A DNA stretch of 64,000 nucleotides from Streptomyces venezuelae (GCF_008642335.1 NZ_CP029191.1:4464001-4528000), one strand, 5' to 3'. Positions 43,276 through 53,293 are shown, counted from the stretch's first letter. Made by a program: numbers and translations. Notes: a model not told the origin generated them from the letters alone.

Positions 43276-44247
43276 ATGAACAGCACAACGCGTCGCGCGC
43301 GACGGATGGCAGGGGCGGCCGCGGCCGTCGTGGCGCTGACCGCGGGTCTCGCCGCGTGTGGCGGGGACAGCCTGGAGGACGACGGCAAGGGGTCGGACAA
43401 GGCGGGCGGTGACAAGAAGGGCTCAATCGTGGTGGGTTCGGCGCGGTTCACCGAACAGAAGGTGCTCGCCGAGCTCTACGTGGGTGTCCTGGAGAAGGCC
43501 GGTTATGACGCGCAGGTCAAGACCGTGCAGAACCGCGAGATCTACAAGCCCGAACTGAAGAAGGGCTCGATCGACGTCGCTCCTGAATACGCGGCGACGC
43601 TCGCGGAATTCCTCAACCTGGAGAAGAACGGCCCGAAGGCCGAAGCGGTTGCCTCCAGCGATCTGGACGCCACGGTGAGCGCGCTGGAGAAGCTCGCGGA
43701 GCCCGAGGGCCTGAAGGTGCTTCCGGCCGGTGAGGCGGTCGACCAGAACGCGTTCGCGGTCTCCAAGGAATACGCGAAGGAGCACAAGCTCAAGACGCTC
43801 TCGGATCTCGGCAGGTCGGGGGAGAAGGTCAAGATCGCGGCGGGCGACGAATGCGAGTCCCGCCCGTTCTGCGCGCCGGGTCTGAAGAAAAAGTACGGCA
43901 TCGACGTCACCGGGATCGACCCCAAGGGTGTCGGCACCACGCAGTCCAAGCAGGCCGTCAAGAACGGCACGGACCAACTGGTGCTGACCACGACGACCGA
44001 CGCGACGCTGAAGAACTACGACCTCGTCATCCTCGAGGACGACAAGAAGCTGCAGAACGCGGACAACATCCTTCCCGTGGTGAACGCGAAGGAGGCGGGC
44101 GGCAAGGAGATAGCCGAGGCCCTCGGCAAGCTCACCAAGACGCTCACGACGGACGACCTCATCGAACTCAACCGGAAGGTCGACGAGGAGCGTCAGAAGG
44201 AAGCGGATGTCGCCGAGGAGTATCTGAAGTCGAAGGGCCTCATCTGA
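43276..44247 (+). CDS. glycine betaine-type substrate-binding lipoprotein
   Basis: 323 residues. Signal peptide with lipobox LAAC (C28), then an OpuAC-like two-lobe domain: IVVGSARFTEQKVLAELYVG, VAPEYAATLAEFLN, then KQAVKNGTDQLVLTTTTD and ILPVVNAKEAGGKEIAEAL. It should capture a quaternary amine such as glycine betaine or choline and pass it to the two permeases; ligand identity is inferred. The leader before it is pyrimidine-rich (TTTTTTTCTTTCC near 43245), unusual for the region. Confidence 0.9.
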   Translation: MNSTTRRARRMAGAAAAVVALTAGLAACGGDSLEDDGKGSDKAGGDKKGSIVVGSARFTEQKVLAELYVGVLEKAGYDAQVKTVQNREIYKPELKKGSIDVAPEYAATLAEFLNLEKNGPKAEAVASSDLDATVSALEKLAEPEGLKVLPAGEAVDQNAFAVSKEYAKEHKLKTLSDLGRSGEKVKIAAGDECESRPFCAPGLKKKYGIDVTGIDPKGVGTTQSKQAVKNGTDQLVLTTTTDATLKNYDLVILEDDKKLQNADNILPVVNAKEAGGKEIAEALGKLTKTLTTDDLIELNRKVDEERQKEADVAEEYLKSKGLI

Positions 44248-44410
44248 AGATGATCAAGAAAAGCGCCGGGAAGTCCGCCGGTCGCAGCGGAAGTTGAGCG
44301 CTGAATCAGAGGAGGGCAGGGGTGGCGAGTTGCGACGAGTTACGACCGCGGTGACTGCTTTTTGGCGGGCGGGGCACCACACTTCGCCTACGCGCGGTAA
44401 GTTTCTGGCC

Positions 44411-45559
44411 ATGCCACGTGGACGCCACCGCCATTCCCCACCCCTGCACAGGCTGCTTCCTCCTACGACGGTCGCAGGCGTTTCGATTCTCAGCGCCGGC
44501 GGCGCCTGGATGTTCGCGGAACCCGTCGTGCTCCGCGGGCTCGTCGCGGCCGCGGCCGCCGCTGCCGTCGTCGGCTCGGTCGTCATGCGCCGCTGGGACC
44601 AGACGGCCGGCAAGCGCGTCGCCGAGCTCACCCGCGCCCGCGCGAGCGACGAGTGGCGCTACGAGGAACGGATAGCCGAGGCCGAGTCCGACCTCGAGGA
44701 GTCCCGCGAGCTGCGGGGCAGGCTGGAGACGAAGCTGCGCGCCAAGCGCGCGGAGCTCGCGGCCCTGCGCAACGAACACGCCGCGCTCCTGCGGCGGTAC
44801 GCCACCGCGGAGACGGAGCGGGCCAGCGCCCTGGAGGGGCGACGGCTGCTCGCCATCGAGGCGACGTCTCCGGAGGCGCCCGCGCTGCCCTCGTCGGGGA
44901 CGGCTTCGAAGTCCGGTGCCGAGGATCTGGTGCCCGCGGTGCGCTCGGGGGCGCCGGGGCGTGTGCCGGCCTCTCCTGCTCCGCGTAAGGAAACCTCTGC
45001 GCGTACGGAGACCTCTTCACGTACGGAGGCCTCCGCGCGTACCGAGACCGCCCCGCGTAAGGACGCCTCCATCGAGCGTGCGCAGGCTTCCGCCAGGCCG
45101 GGGGCGTCCCCCACGCCCTCGCTGTTCCTGCGGGCCAACGCGGCGCTCGACCGCATGACCCCGGCCGCGCCACCGCAGGCGGCGCCAGGAGCCGCGCGGG
45201 ACGCGGAGGACGAGTCGCGGGGGAAGCCCGGGGCGGCCGATGGATACGCCGGGCACGAGCGCGCGGTCGCCGTCGCGCCGCCCGCGCAGTCGCGACGGCA
45301 GGCTCCGCAGGGCGGGTTCGACTTCTTCGGCACGAAGAACGTGGCCCCGGCCGCGCTGGAGTCCGTGCAGAACGAGGACCTCGCCGACGTGGTGGGCGAG
45401 GAGGCCCTCGCCGTCCACAAGGCGGAGGCCGAGGGCGAGTTCAAGGACGCGCCCGAGGGCGACGCGGCGCGCGGCGTCGGACAGGTCATCGACCTGACGG
45501 CCCATGACGAGACCGAGCAGATCGACGTCGGGGAACTGCGGACGGCCCTCCGCGCGTAA
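44411..45559 (+). CDS. membrane-associated coiled-coil protein of unknown function
   Basis: 382 residues. Two hydrophobic segments (about 20-36 and 41-58) are followed by a charged coiled coil (about 75-150: ERIAEAESDLEESRELRGRL, then LRAKRAELAALRNEHAALLR). Next come six-residue Arg/Lys-Thr-Glu repeats (RTETSS, RTEASA, RTETAP; about 195-220) and an acidic C-terminal domain ending VIDLTAHDETEQIDVGEL. I do not recognise the family. ATG at 44411 with TAAGTT seven bases upstream suggests a leaderless message. It may be a topological or cytoskeletal scaffold. Confidence 0.75.
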   Translation: MPRGRHRHSPPLHRLLPPTTVAGVSILSAGGAWMFAEPVVLRGLVAAAAAAAVVGSVVMRRWDQTAGKRVAELTRARASDEWRYEERIAEAESDLEESRELRGRLETKLRAKRAELAALRNEHAALLRRYATAETERASALEGRRLLAIEATSPEAPALPSSGTASKSGAEDLVPAVRSGAPGRVPASPAPRKETSARTETSSRTEASARTETAPRKDASIERAQASARPGASPTPSLFLRANAALDRMTPAAPPQAAPGAARDAEDESRGKPGAADGYAGHERAVAVAPPAQSRRQAPQGGFDFFGTKNVAPAALESVQNEDLADVVGEEALAVHKAEAEGEFKDAPEGDAARGVGQVIDLTAHDETEQIDVGELRTALRA

Positions 45560-45566
45560 CGCTTCG

Positions 45567-45596
45567 CCGGGGCTCCCTCAAGAGAGGGAGCCCCGG
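45567..45596. terminator. bidirectional hairpin between convergent genes
   Basis: CCGGGGCTCCCTC and GAGGGAGCCCCGG form a 13-bp stem around AAGA. It lies in the 40-base gap between the coiled-coil gene and the PH-domain gene, so it can end both transcripts. Confidence 0.85.
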
Positions 45597-45599
45597 GCG

Positions 45600-46970
45600 T
45601 CAGGCCATCCAGCGGTCAGGGATGGCCTCTCTGCGGCCCGTCCGGGAGCGGTCCGCCTGGGCGCGGAGGAGTGCCGCCGCCTCGTCCGCGGGGCGCAGCC
45701 GGGCCGCCACCGTCTTGTTGGCGCCCGTGTCCACCCGTACGTCCGCGACGCCCTTGAAGCGCTCCCAGGGGCCTTGGGAGAGCCGCACGCTCTGGACCTT
45801 CGCGTGCGGGACGAGGGACAGGCGGCGCTTGAGCAGGCCGTGGCGGGCCGCGAAGACCTCGTCGGTGACCGCGAGGCCGTACCCCCTCCACCACAGCGGC
45901 GCACACCACGCCGCACGTGCGGGCGGCCGCACGAGGTCCGCGGCATCCGGCACGCGCACCCCCGGCAGGACCCGCCCGATCACCGCGTCGGCGAGCTCGC
46001 GCGGCGCCACCGGGACCAGCACGCTGTTCGCCGACCCCGCCACGTCCAGCTCCACCCGCACCCAGCCGCGCCGCCGCCACAGCAACGGCTGCACCACGTG
46101 CACCGTCTGCACCCGGCCGGGGGGCACCGTCTCGTGGGCCTTGTCGAGCAGCCCGTGGTCGATGCGGATGCCGTCGGGGGACTCGCCCACCGTCCAGTCG
46201 TACTCCTTGATGAAGCGGCCGCCGCTGCTCGCGAACGCGCCGCCCAGCATGGGGACGGCGGCGCCGAGGGTCGTCCACAGGCTGTGGGTGCCGAACCAGA
46301 TGAAGGCGGGCACCAGGGACGCCGCGAGGAGCGCGCCCCAGGGCGCGCCGGTGAGCAGCAGGGAGAGGGCGAGCATGCGCGGCTGGACGTGCAGCAGGCC
46401 CCGCACGGGTGCCTCGCCGACCTCGCGTGCCTCCTCGGGGACGAAACCGGCCGCCCGCGCGAGGAGTTCGGCCCGCAGTTCGGCCGCTTCGCGCTCGCCC
46501 AGGTAGGCCAGCTCGTCCTTCTTCTCCGCACCGACGACGTCCAGTTTGAGCTTGGCGACCCCCGCTATGCGCGCCAGCAGTGGCCGTGTCACGTCGACGG
46601 CCTGGAGCCGGTCCAGGCGGATGTGGGCGGTGCGCCGGAAGAATAGTCCTGTGCGGATGCGCAGCTCCGTGTCAGTGACGGAGAAGTGCGTGAACCACCA
46701 GCTCAGGAAGCCGTACAACGCGCCGCCTACGACCACGGCCACGCTGCCGAGGAGCAGGGTGGTGGCGGTCAGCGCGGAGAGGCGCTGCTGCGTGCCGTTC
46801 GGGTCGTGGACCGCCCAGCCGACCAGGACCGCGCAGGGCGCCCACGCGCGGCGCAGCGGCGTGACGGGGTGCAGGCGCCGCTCGGGCACCGCGTCGTCCG
46901 TCCCGGGGCGGACGTCCTGCGCTGCTTCTCGTACGCCCTGTACGGCCCCGTCTTCCCGCGCGCCTTTCAC
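45600..46970 (-). CDS. PH domain-containing membrane protein, larger subunit (YdbT-like)
   Basis: 456 residues with bacterial PH (bPH2/DUF304) modules between membrane helices: [20 protein letters not shown], then [20 protein letters not shown]; a second [20 protein letters not shown]; a third [20 protein letters not shown]. Four hydrophobic helices occur in pairs near 58-85 and 175-210. The GTG at 46970 overlaps the stop of the smaller PH protein (GTGA). Bacillus YdbS/YdbT homologues help resist antimicrobial peptides; here the function is unknown. Confidence 0.87.
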   Translation of the reverse strand: MKGAREDGAVQGVREAAQDVRPGTDDAVPERRLHPVTPLRRAWAPCAVLVGWAVHDPNGTQQRLSALTATTLLLGSVAVVVGGALYGFLSWWFTHFSVTDTELRIRTGLFFRRTAHIRLDRLQAVDVTRPLLARIAGVAKLKLDVVGAEKKDELAYLGEREAAELRAELLARAAGFVPEEAREVGEAPVRGLLHVQPRMLALSLLLTGAPWGALLAASLVPAFIWFGTHSLWTTLGAAVPMLGGAFASSGGRFIKEYDWTVGESPDGIRIDHGLLDKAHETVPPGRVQTVHVVQPLLWRRRGWVRVELDVAGSANSVLVPVAPRELADAVIGRVLPGVRVPDAADLVRPPARAAWCAPLWWRGYGLAVTDEVFAARHGLLKRRLSLVPHAKVQSVRLSQGPWERFKGVADVRVDTGANKTVAARLRPADEAAALLRAQADRSRTGRREAIPDRWMA

Positions 46971-47473
46971 AGCCCCGCCGATCGGGCTTCGCCGAGCTCG
47001 GTCAGCCGGTCGCGCAACCGCTCCGCCTCCTCGGGAAGCAGGCCCGGGATACGTGCGTCGGTGGCCGCCGCCGCGGTGTGCAGTTGGACGCTCGCGAGTC
47101 CGAAGCGGCGCTCCACGGGTCCCGACGTCACCTCGACGAGCTGCATCCGGCCGTACGGCACGACCGTCTCCTCGCGCCACAGCACGCCCCGGCTGATGAG
47201 CAGGTCGTCGGCCCGCTCCGCGTACCGCCACGAGCGCCAGTTGCGGCCGAGCACCGGCCAGCCCCAGGCGACGACGGCGAGCGGCACCAGCGCGAACGCG
47301 GCCCACGCAGGCCCCACGAACAGGCCGAGGGGGATCCCGACGGCCGCCGCGAGCGGCACGAGCCAGACCACCAGCAGGAGCCGCCGCAGTCGCAGCAGCC
47401 CCCTCGGCAGTCCCGTCCACACCGGCTCGGTCCGCTCCCGTGCCGGTTCCGGCCCCGCTGTCCCCGTGTTCAT
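46967..47473 (-). CDS. PH domain-containing protein, smaller subunit (YdbS-like)
   Basis: 168 residues: a pair of membrane helices (about 30-72), then one bacterial PH module with [20 protein letters not shown] and [23 protein letters not shown] at 47473. First gene of a translationally coupled pair with the larger PH-domain protein, and divergent from nuoD with 55 bases between starts. The two likely form one membrane complex. Confidence 0.87.
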   Translation of the reverse strand: MNTGTAGPEPARERTEPVWTGLPRGLLRLRRLLLVVWLVPLAAAVGIPLGLFVGPAWAAFALVPLAVVAWGWPVLGRNWRSWRYAERADDLLISRGVLWREETVVPYGRMQLVEVTSGPVERRFGLASVQLHTAAAATDARIPGLLPEEAERLRDRLTELGEARSAGL

Positions 47474-47528
47474 GCCCCAAGCGTACGTAGCGCCGCTGAC
47501 ACGGCGGCTCGTGCGAGAGACTGTGGCC

Positions 47529-48692
47529 ATGAGTCCCACGACGGAGACCACCACGGAGACCACGCTCGGCGTCGGCGGAGCGGCCGAGAGCACCGACATG
47601 GTGCTCAACATCGGCCCCCAGCACCCGTCCACGCACGGCGTGCTCCGCCTCCGCCTGGTCCTGGACGGCGAGCGCATCCAGCACGCGGAGCCGGTCATCG
47701 GCTATATGCACCGCGGTGCGGAGAAGCTCTTCGAGGCGCGGGACTACCGGCAGATCGTGATGCTGGCCAACCGCCACGACTGGCTCTCGGCGTTCTCGAA
47801 CGAGCTGGGCGTCGTCATGGCCGTGGAGCGGATGCTCGGCATGGAGGTCCCGGAGCGCGCCGTCTGGATGCGCACGCTCCTCGCCGAGCTGAACCGTGTA
47901 CTGAACCACTTGATGTTCCTCGGGTCCTACCCGCTCGAACTGGGCGGCATCACCCCGGTGTTCCACGCGTTCCGCGAGCGCGAGGAGCTCCAGAACGTGA
48001 TGGAGGAGATCTCCGGCGGCCGCATGCACTACATGTTCAACCGCGTGGGCGGCCTCAAGGAGGACCTGCCCGCCGGATGGACCACCCGCGCGCGGGAGGC
48101 GGTCGCGTCGGTGCGGTCACGCATGGACGTGTACGACCGTCTGGTGCTCGGCAACGAGATCTTCCGGGGCCGTACGCGCGGCGTCGGCGTCCTCAGTCCG
48201 GAGGCGGTACACGCCTACGGAGTGAGCGGCCCCATCGCCCGCGCCTCCGGAGTCGACTTCGACCTGCGCCGCGACGAGCCGTACCTGGCGTACGGCGAGC
48301 TCCAGGACACGCTGAAGGTCGTCACGCGCGAGGAGGGCGACTGTCTGGCCCGCTTCGAGTGCCTCCTGGAGCAGACCCACAACGCGCTGGCCCTCGCGGA
48401 CGCCTGCCTGGACCGGCTCGCCGAGCTCCCGCAGGGGCCGGTCAACCAGCGCCTGCCGAAGGTCCTGAAGGCGCCGGAGGGCCACACGTACGCGTGGACG
48501 GAGAACCCTCTCGGCATCAACGGCTACTACCTCGTCAGCAAGGGCGAGAAGACCCCGTACCGCCTCAAGCTGCGCTCGGCCTCGTACAACAACATCCAGG
48601 CGCTGACCGAGCTGCTTCCGGGGCAGCTGGTCGCGGACATGGTGGCGATCCTGGGGTCACTGTTCTTCGTGGTCGGCGACATCGACAAGTAG
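47529..48692 (+). CDS. nuoD: NADH-quinone oxidoreductase subunit D paralogue (orphan)
   Basis: 387-residue 49-kDa-type subunit of complex I. Hallmarks: [50 protein letters not shown] and the C-terminal GDIDK. It stands alone, without other nuo genes, as in the second nuoD copy known in streptomycetes. R62, in the MHRGAEKL motif, aligns with the arginine of human NDUFS2 that is dimethylated by NDUFAF7. The convergent neighbour is an NDUFAF7/MidA-type methyltransferase whose gene overlaps its end by 36 bases. Confidence 0.93.
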   Translation: MSPTTETTTETTLGVGGAAESTDMVLNIGPQHPSTHGVLRLRLVLDGERIQHAEPVIGYMHRGAEKLFEARDYRQIVMLANRHDWLSAFSNELGVVMAVERMLGMEVPERAVWMRTLLAELNRVLNHLMFLGSYPLELGGITPVFHAFREREELQNVMEEISGGRMHYMFNRVGGLKEDLPAGWTTRAREAVASVRSRMDVYDRLVLGNEIFRGRTRGVGVLSPEAVHAYGVSGPIARASGVDFDLRRDEPYLAYGELQDTLKVVTREEGDCLARFECLLEQTHNALALADACLDRLAELPQGPVNQRLPKVLKAPEGHTYAWTENPLGINGYYLVSKGEKTPYRLKLRSASYNNIQALTELLPGQLVADMVAILGSLFFVVGDIDK

Positions 48693-49688
48693 GGCGCTCA
48701 GGGCGACATCGACAGGCTGCAGCAGCCAGCCGAAGTCGCCGAGTCCGCCGGGCGCGGTGAGCTCGGCGGCCTCTCCCGCGCGCGTGAGGGCCCGTACGTA
48801 CGCCGTCGGGTCGGTGGAGGCGAGCGTCAGGGGCGGACGGCCGCCGCTCACGCCCAGCGCGCCGAGCGCCGCCCGCTGGGTGAGCAGCGCGGCGCCGTCC
48901 GCCGCGCAGGCGTCCAGCGCCACATGTGCCGTGATGTCGCGGCTGCCGTCGGGCACGGGGGCCGTCTCGCGGCCCTCCCTGAAGCCCGTCAGCGTCCCGA
49001 AGGGCGGCCGGGTGTCCCGGGTGTGGGCGTAGTCGACGGCGACCGCGAGGCCGCGCGTCAGGGTCGCGGTGGCGGCCGCCCACGCCTCGTCCCTGGGGCG
49101 CCCGATCTCCGCGCGCAGGCCGGGCTCGGCGTCGAGGGGCCACCAGCGCGCCAGCCACTCCGCGTCCGGCCCCGCCACGGGGTCGCCCGGCGTCTCGCTG
49201 CCCTCCTCGTCCACGAGCACGCGGCGCGGCACGCCGTCGGCGGCCACCTCGACGACGTCCACGGGGACGTTGTCCAGCCACTCGTTGGCGAACAGCAGGC
49301 CCGTGACTCCGGCCGGCGGAGTGCTCCGCCACTCGATGCGCGGGTCGAGGTCCGCCGGGCGCTCCGCGAGCTCCACGGCGTACGCACGCACGCGTGCCGC
49401 CACATCCGGGGGGAGCGCGGCGAGGACGGCCGCGGTGAGCTCGCCGCGGCCCGCCCCCATGTCCACGAAGGCCATCTCGTGCGGGTGACCGAGTGCCGTG
49501 TCCAGGCGGGTCAGCAGACGGGCCACGGCGCCCGCGTAGAGGGGCGAGGCGTGCACGGACGTGCGGAAGTGGCCCGCCGGGCCCTCGGGGCGGCGATAGA
49601 AGCCCTGAGGGCCGTACAGAGCCGTCTCCGTGGCCTCGCGCCAGCCGCGCGGCGCGGTCGTCCGTAGCACTTCCTTGTCGTTCGTCAC
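48657..49688 (-). CDS. SAM-dependent methyltransferase, MidA/NDUFAF7-like (COG1565)
   Basis: 343 residues. The SAM-binding region is [20 protein letters not shown], and the family-defining motif appears as [17 protein letters not shown] (consensus NExxDxxP). A late GFLQ-like end ([18 protein letters not shown]) also fits. In mitochondria this family dimethylates an arginine of the complex I 49-kDa subunit. The gene is tail-to-tail with nuoD, overlapping it by 36 bases. Start GTG at 49688; an upstream ATG at 49763 would add 25 residues. Confidence 0.85.
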   Translation of the reverse strand: MTNDKEVLRTTAPRGWREATETALYGPQGFYRRPEGPAGHFRTSVHASPLYAGAVARLLTRLDTALGHPHEMAFVDMGAGRGELTAAVLAALPPDVAARVRAYAVELAERPADLDPRIEWRSTPPAGVTGLLFANEWLDNVPVDVVEVAADGVPRRVLVDEEGSETPGDPVAGPDAEWLARWWPLDAEPGLRAEIGRPRDEAWAAATATLTRGLAVAVDYAHTRDTRPPFGTLTGFREGRETAPVPDGSRDITAHVALDACAADGAALLTQRAALGALGVSGGRPPLTLASTDPTAYVRALTRAGEAAELTAPGGLGDFGWLLQPVDVALSALLVDVADHEEQ

Positions 49689-49794
49689 AGCCCGCAGGCT
49701 AAGCGGGCCTCCACCTTGGGGAGTACATGTACCTGCTACGGATCGGACCTTCGGTTGACCCAAGGGCGCCGATGGCCTGCCTACGCTGGGTTAC

Positions 49795-50997
49795 GTGCAG
49801 CGCCTCTATGACTTCCTCCGCAGACACCCGACATGGGTCGACGGCTTCTGGGCCTTCGTCCTGCTCGGGATCTCCGGGATCGGTCTGGTGTCCATGGCCG
49901 AGGGGGCAGGGCGCGAGCCGCAGGCCCTGTCGATCCCCATCGCCCTCGGGTTCGCCCTGGTGATGACGCTGCGCCGCCGCGCCACCGAGAAGATGCTGGT
50001 GCTCGCCGCGGTCCTCGGTTTCCTCCAGCTCGTCTTCGACGTGGGGACGATGCCCGCGAACTTCGCGATGCTGGTGATCGTCTACACCGCGGCGGCCGAC
50101 GGAGCGCGCTGGGCCTCGCGGTTCGCGCTGGTCGGCGGGTTGTGCGCGGCCCCGCTGTCGATGATGCGCTGGCCCACGGAGAACACCGACACCGTCGGGC
50201 TCGTCCTGCTCACGATGTTCCAGATCGTGCCCTTCGCGCTCGCCTGGGTCCTCGGCGACTCCATCCGCACCCGCCGCGCCTACTTCGCACAGCTGGAGGA
50301 GCGCGCCGACCGCCTGGAGAAGGAGCGCGAGGCGCAGGCGAAGGTCGCGGTGGCGGCCGAGCGGGCCCGGATCGCCCGCGAGCTGCACGACGTCGTGGCG
50401 CACAACGTCTCCGTGATGGTGGTCCAGGCCGACGGCGCCGCGTACGTCATGGACACCGCCCCCGACCAGGCGAAGAAGGCCCTGGAGACCATCTCGGGCA
50501 CCGGCCGCCAGGCGCTCGCGGAGATGCGCAGGCTGCTCGGGGTGCTGCGCACCGGGGAGCCCGAGGAGAGCGGCGAGTACGTCCCGCAGCCGGACGTCGA
50601 GCAGCTCGACGACCTCATCGAGCAGGTCCGTACGGCGGGCCTGCCCGTCGACTACAAGGTGGAGGGCACCCCGCGCCCCCTGCCCAGCGGCGTCGAGCTC
50701 ACCGCGTACCGCATCGTGCAGGAGGCCCTCACCAACACCCGCAAGCACGGCGGTGAGAACGCCGGGGCGAGCGTGCGTCTGGTCTACTTCGACGACGGCC
50801 TCGGGCTGCTGGTCGAGGACGACGGCAAGGGCGCCCCGCACGAGCTGTACGAGGACGGCGGGGCCGACGGCAGCGGGCACGGCCTGATCGGCATGCGCGA
50901 GCGGGTCGGCATGGTCGGCGGCACGCTCGACGCGGGGCCCCGTCCCGGCGGCGGGTTCCGGATCAGTGCGCTGCTGCCGCTGAAACCCGCACACTGA
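49795..50997 (+). CDS. DesK/NarX-type sensor histidine kinase
   Basis: 400 residues. About four to five membrane helices in the first 155 residues form an integral sensor. Then comes a coiled linker, the HisKA_3 box ARIARELHDVVAHNVSVMVV with phospho-acceptor H198, and a compact HATPase domain (AYRIVQEALTNTRKH, GLGLLVEDDGKG, GHGLIGMRERV). GTG at 49795 follows TACGCT by seven bases, so the message may be leaderless. Co-transcribed with the response regulator 35 bases downstream. Confidence 0.92.
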   Translation: MQRLYDFLRRHPTWVDGFWAFVLLGISGIGLVSMAEGAGREPQALSIPIALGFALVMTLRRRATEKMLVLAAVLGFLQLVFDVGTMPANFAMLVIVYTAAADGARWASRFALVGGLCAAPLSMMRWPTENTDTVGLVLLTMFQIVPFALAWVLGDSIRTRRAYFAQLEERADRLEKEREAQAKVAVAAERARIARELHDVVAHNVSVMVVQADGAAYVMDTAPDQAKKALETISGTGRQALAEMRRLLGVLRTGEPEESGEYVPQPDVEQLDDLIEQVRTAGLPVDYKVEGTPRPLPSGVELTAYRIVQEALTNTRKHGGENAGASVRLVYFDDGLGLLVEDDGKGAPHELYEDGGADGSGHGLIGMRERVGMVGGTLDAGPRPGGGFRISALLPLKPAH

Positions 50998-51032
50998 GCA
51001 CACCACCCCACAGCCCTTCGGAAGGACCCTTG

Positions 51033-51704
51033 ATGTCGATCCGCGTGATGCTCGTCGACGACCAGGTGCTGCTGCGCACCGGGTTCCGGATGGTGCTCGC
51101 CGCCCAGCCGGACATGGATGTCGTCGCGGAGGCGGGCGACGGCGTGGAGGCGCTGGAGGTGCTGCGCGGGACCGAGGTCGACGTGGTGCTGATGGACGTC
51201 CGCATGCCGAAGCTCGACGGCGTGGAGACGACCCGGCGCATCTGCCAGGACGCCAACCCGCCGAAGGTCCTGATCCTGACCACGTTCGACCTCGACGAGT
51301 ACGCCTTCTCGGGGCTGAAGGCCGGCGCGTCCGGCTTCATGCTCAAGGACGTGCCCCCGGGGGAGCTGCTCGCCGCGATCCGGTCCGTGCACAGCGGTGA
51401 CGCGGTGGTCGCGCCGTCCACGACGAGGCGGCTCCTGGACCGCTTCGCGCCGATGCTGCCGAACGCCGGCGGGCAGCCGCAGCACAAGCACCTGGAGCGC
51501 CTCACGGACCGCGAGCGCGAGGTCATGATCCTGGTCGCGCAGGGCCTGTCGAACGGCGAGATCGCGGCGCGGCTCGTCCTGTCGGAGGCGACCGTGAAGA
51601 CGCACGTCGGACGCATCCTGACCAAGCTGGACCTGCGGGACCGGGTGCAGGTGGTGGTCCTCGCGTACGAGACGGGGCTCGTGCGGGCCGGGGGCGCTTC
51701 CTAG
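51033..51704 (+). CDS. NarL/FixJ-type response regulator
   Basis: 223 residues. Receiver with D9-D10 and phospho-acceptor D55 (VVLMDVRMPKLDG), conserved T and K in LTTFDL and MLKDV, and a C-terminal LuxR helix-turn-helix (LTDREREVMILVAQGLSNGE, then LSEATVKTHVGRIL). GGAAGGA lies just before; ATG at 51033 is preferred over TTG at 51030. Partner of the preceding DesK-like kinase. Target genes are unknown. Its stop overlaps the minus-strand ArsR-type gene end by four bases. Confidence 0.92.
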   Translation: MSIRVMLVDDQVLLRTGFRMVLAAQPDMDVVAEAGDGVEALEVLRGTEVDVVLMDVRMPKLDGVETTRRICQDANPPKVLILTTFDLDEYAFSGLKAGASGFMLKDVPPGELLAAIRSVHSGDAVVAPSTTRRLLDRFAPMLPNAGGQPQHKHLERLTDREREVMILVAQGLSNGEIAARLVLSEATVKTHVGRILTKLDLRDRVQVVVLAYETGLVRAGGAS

Positions 51705-52807
51705 CGCAGCACGCCCTCGATGAAGTCGCTGCCCAGGCGGGACACGACGCTGATGTCCAGCTGGTGCTGGACATAGCGCCCCCTGCGGCGCGTGGTGATC
51801 AGGTCCGCCTTCTTCAGGACGCTCAGGTGCCGGGATATCTCCGGCGCCGTCATGCCGTGCGCGTCGGCCAGCTCGCTCGTGGTGTACGCCCCGCGCGCGA
51901 GGTGGCGGCACAGGCGCATCCGCACCGGGTGGGCGAGCGCGGACATGCGGCGGGTCAGCTGCTCCACGGTGGGCGGTGAGGTGAGGCCGGGAGCGCTGAT
52001 CGGGTACGTGATCGACGCCTGCCAGCCCTTGCGGTGCAGCACCCACAGGTGCGGCCAGCCGAGGCTCGTCGGGACGATCGTCAGGCCGCCGGAGCCGGTG
52101 GTGGTCCGGCCGTCGGACATCTTGTCCACGGTGATGACCTGACCGCTCTCGTCCAGGGAGACCGCTCCGGAGATGGCCTTCAGGGCCTCCGCGAGCCCCT
52201 TGCGCCGCAGCAGCTCGGTCTTGTGCCGGGCGTCCGCGGCCAGTTGGTGGTGCACGCGGGCCCAGGTGTCGGCGAAGAAGGCCTCGTCGCAGTCCTCCAT
52301 GAGCGTGCGGAACCACGCGCGGACGACCGGCGGATCCTCCAGGAGCCGCTTGGTGAACCGCACCTGGTGCGGGCCGCGCGCGGCGGCGAGGTCCAGCGCG
52401 CGCCGCTGCACGGCGGGGTCGGCGAGGAGCCTGCGGTCCGGCTCCGCGTACGTCGACTGGCAGGTGAACTCCAGGGCCGCGTCCACGAACTGCTCGTCGC
52501 TCAGCTTGTCCAGCTGGTCGAGCTCCTCGGCGAGCGTGGCCCCCGGCAGCGCGCTCCGCCCCGGCAGTCCCGCGAAGGGCGCGAAGACGTCGGAGAACGT
52601 CGTGCGCCACAGGAAGTCGGCCTCGCAGAGGCGGTCCGCGAGGCAGGGGTCCAGGCGCGTGGACACGGCCGTCACCCAGCCCTGCAGCCCCGGGTGGTGG
52701 CCCGGCTCGGACAGGGCGTGCAGCGACATGCCGAGTTCGGACAGGGGCGAGGGCACGACGTGGATCCGCTCCTGGGCAAGGCCGCTGATGTCGATGCTCA
52801 CGCTCAT
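51701..52807 (-). CDS. ArsR-family winged-helix regulator with DUF5937 domain
   Basis: 368 residues. A long N-terminal DUF5937 domain (LSELGMSLHALSEPGHHPGL, then DRLCEADFLWRTTFSDVFAP) is followed by a C-terminal ArsR-type winged helix (HPVRMRLCRHLARGAYTTSE, then APEISRHLSVLKKADLITTR). No metal-binding cysteine pair is evident, so it likely senses an organic ligand. Such regulators usually repress a divergent transporter; here no transporter is present, only a 75-residue gene. A perfect 10-bp palindrome upstream is the probable operator. Confidence 0.87.
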   Translation of the reverse strand: MSVSIDISGLAQERIHVVPSPLSELGMSLHALSEPGHHPGLQGWVTAVSTRLDPCLADRLCEADFLWRTTFSDVFAPFAGLPGRSALPGATLAEELDQLDKLSDEQFVDAALEFTCQSTYAEPDRRLLADPAVQRRALDLAAARGPHQVRFTKRLLEDPPVVRAWFRTLMEDCDEAFFADTWARVHHQLAADARHKTELLRRKGLAEALKAISGAVSLDESGQVITVDKMSDGRTTTGSGGLTIVPTSLGWPHLWVLHRKGWQASITYPISAPGLTSPPTVEQLTRRMSALAHPVRMRLCRHLARGAYTTSELADAHGMTAPEISRHLSVLKKADLITTRRRGRYVQHQLDISVVSRLGSDFIEGVLR

Positions 52808-52843
52808 GGCCCCATGGTGCACCTCCGCACTGACAGCGCGGCC

Positions 52844-52870
52844 GTCGATTGACGAGCGCCGTCAATCGAC
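52844..52870. promoter_or_regulatory. palindromic operator upstream of the ArsR-type gene
   Basis: GTCGATTGAC and GTCAATCGAC form a perfect 10-bp inverted repeat around GAGCGCC, 37 bases before the regulator ATG. Position and symmetry fit autoregulation by the ArsR-type protein. Confidence 0.65.
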
Positions 52871-53065
52871 GCGACGCGGACGGGGCGGCAGGAGCAGGCT
52901 TGTGGTCATCGGGAAGCAGGAGGCACGGCAGCGCCGCCGTGACCGGCCCCCGACACCCACCCTCGACCCCACCCGTCGACCCACCCGTCACCGTCGACGA
53001 CCGAGCAGGGCACGACCGGCCCATCGATGTCCGTTAAGTACTATTTATTCCGAGAGGTATCCGTC

Positions 53066-53293
53066 ATGAGCGTCACCCAGCAGTTCCTCCTCGACTCCTA
53101 CCGCGCCGCGCAGCACGGCGGACCGACCCCGCCCGCCCCCGGACAGCACGACTGGCAGGCGGTCCGTGAAGTCCGCGACTACGGCCGCTTCCGCGCGGTC
53201 GTGGCCGAACGCCCCGCACGCGGCCGGGTCCGCGCCGCCCTGGCCCGCCTCACGCGGGGATCCTTCGTACGAACTCCGCGACCGCTTCCCTGA
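53066..53293 (+). CDS. small hypothetical protein
   Basis: 75 residues, MSVTQQFLLDSYRAAQHGG onward, basic at the C-terminus (RVRAALARLTRGSF). GAGAGG lies eight bases before the ATG, and the immediate upstream 30 bases are unusually AT-rich for this genome (around AAGTACTATTTATT). No domain is recognised. The end overlaps the convergent aldolase-like gene by 44 bases. Probably real because of the good ribosome binding site, but modest confidence. Confidence 0.6.
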   Translation: MSVTQQFLLDSYRAAQHGGPTPPAPGQHDWQAVREVRDYGRFRAVVAERPARGRVRAALARLTRGSFVRTPRPLP

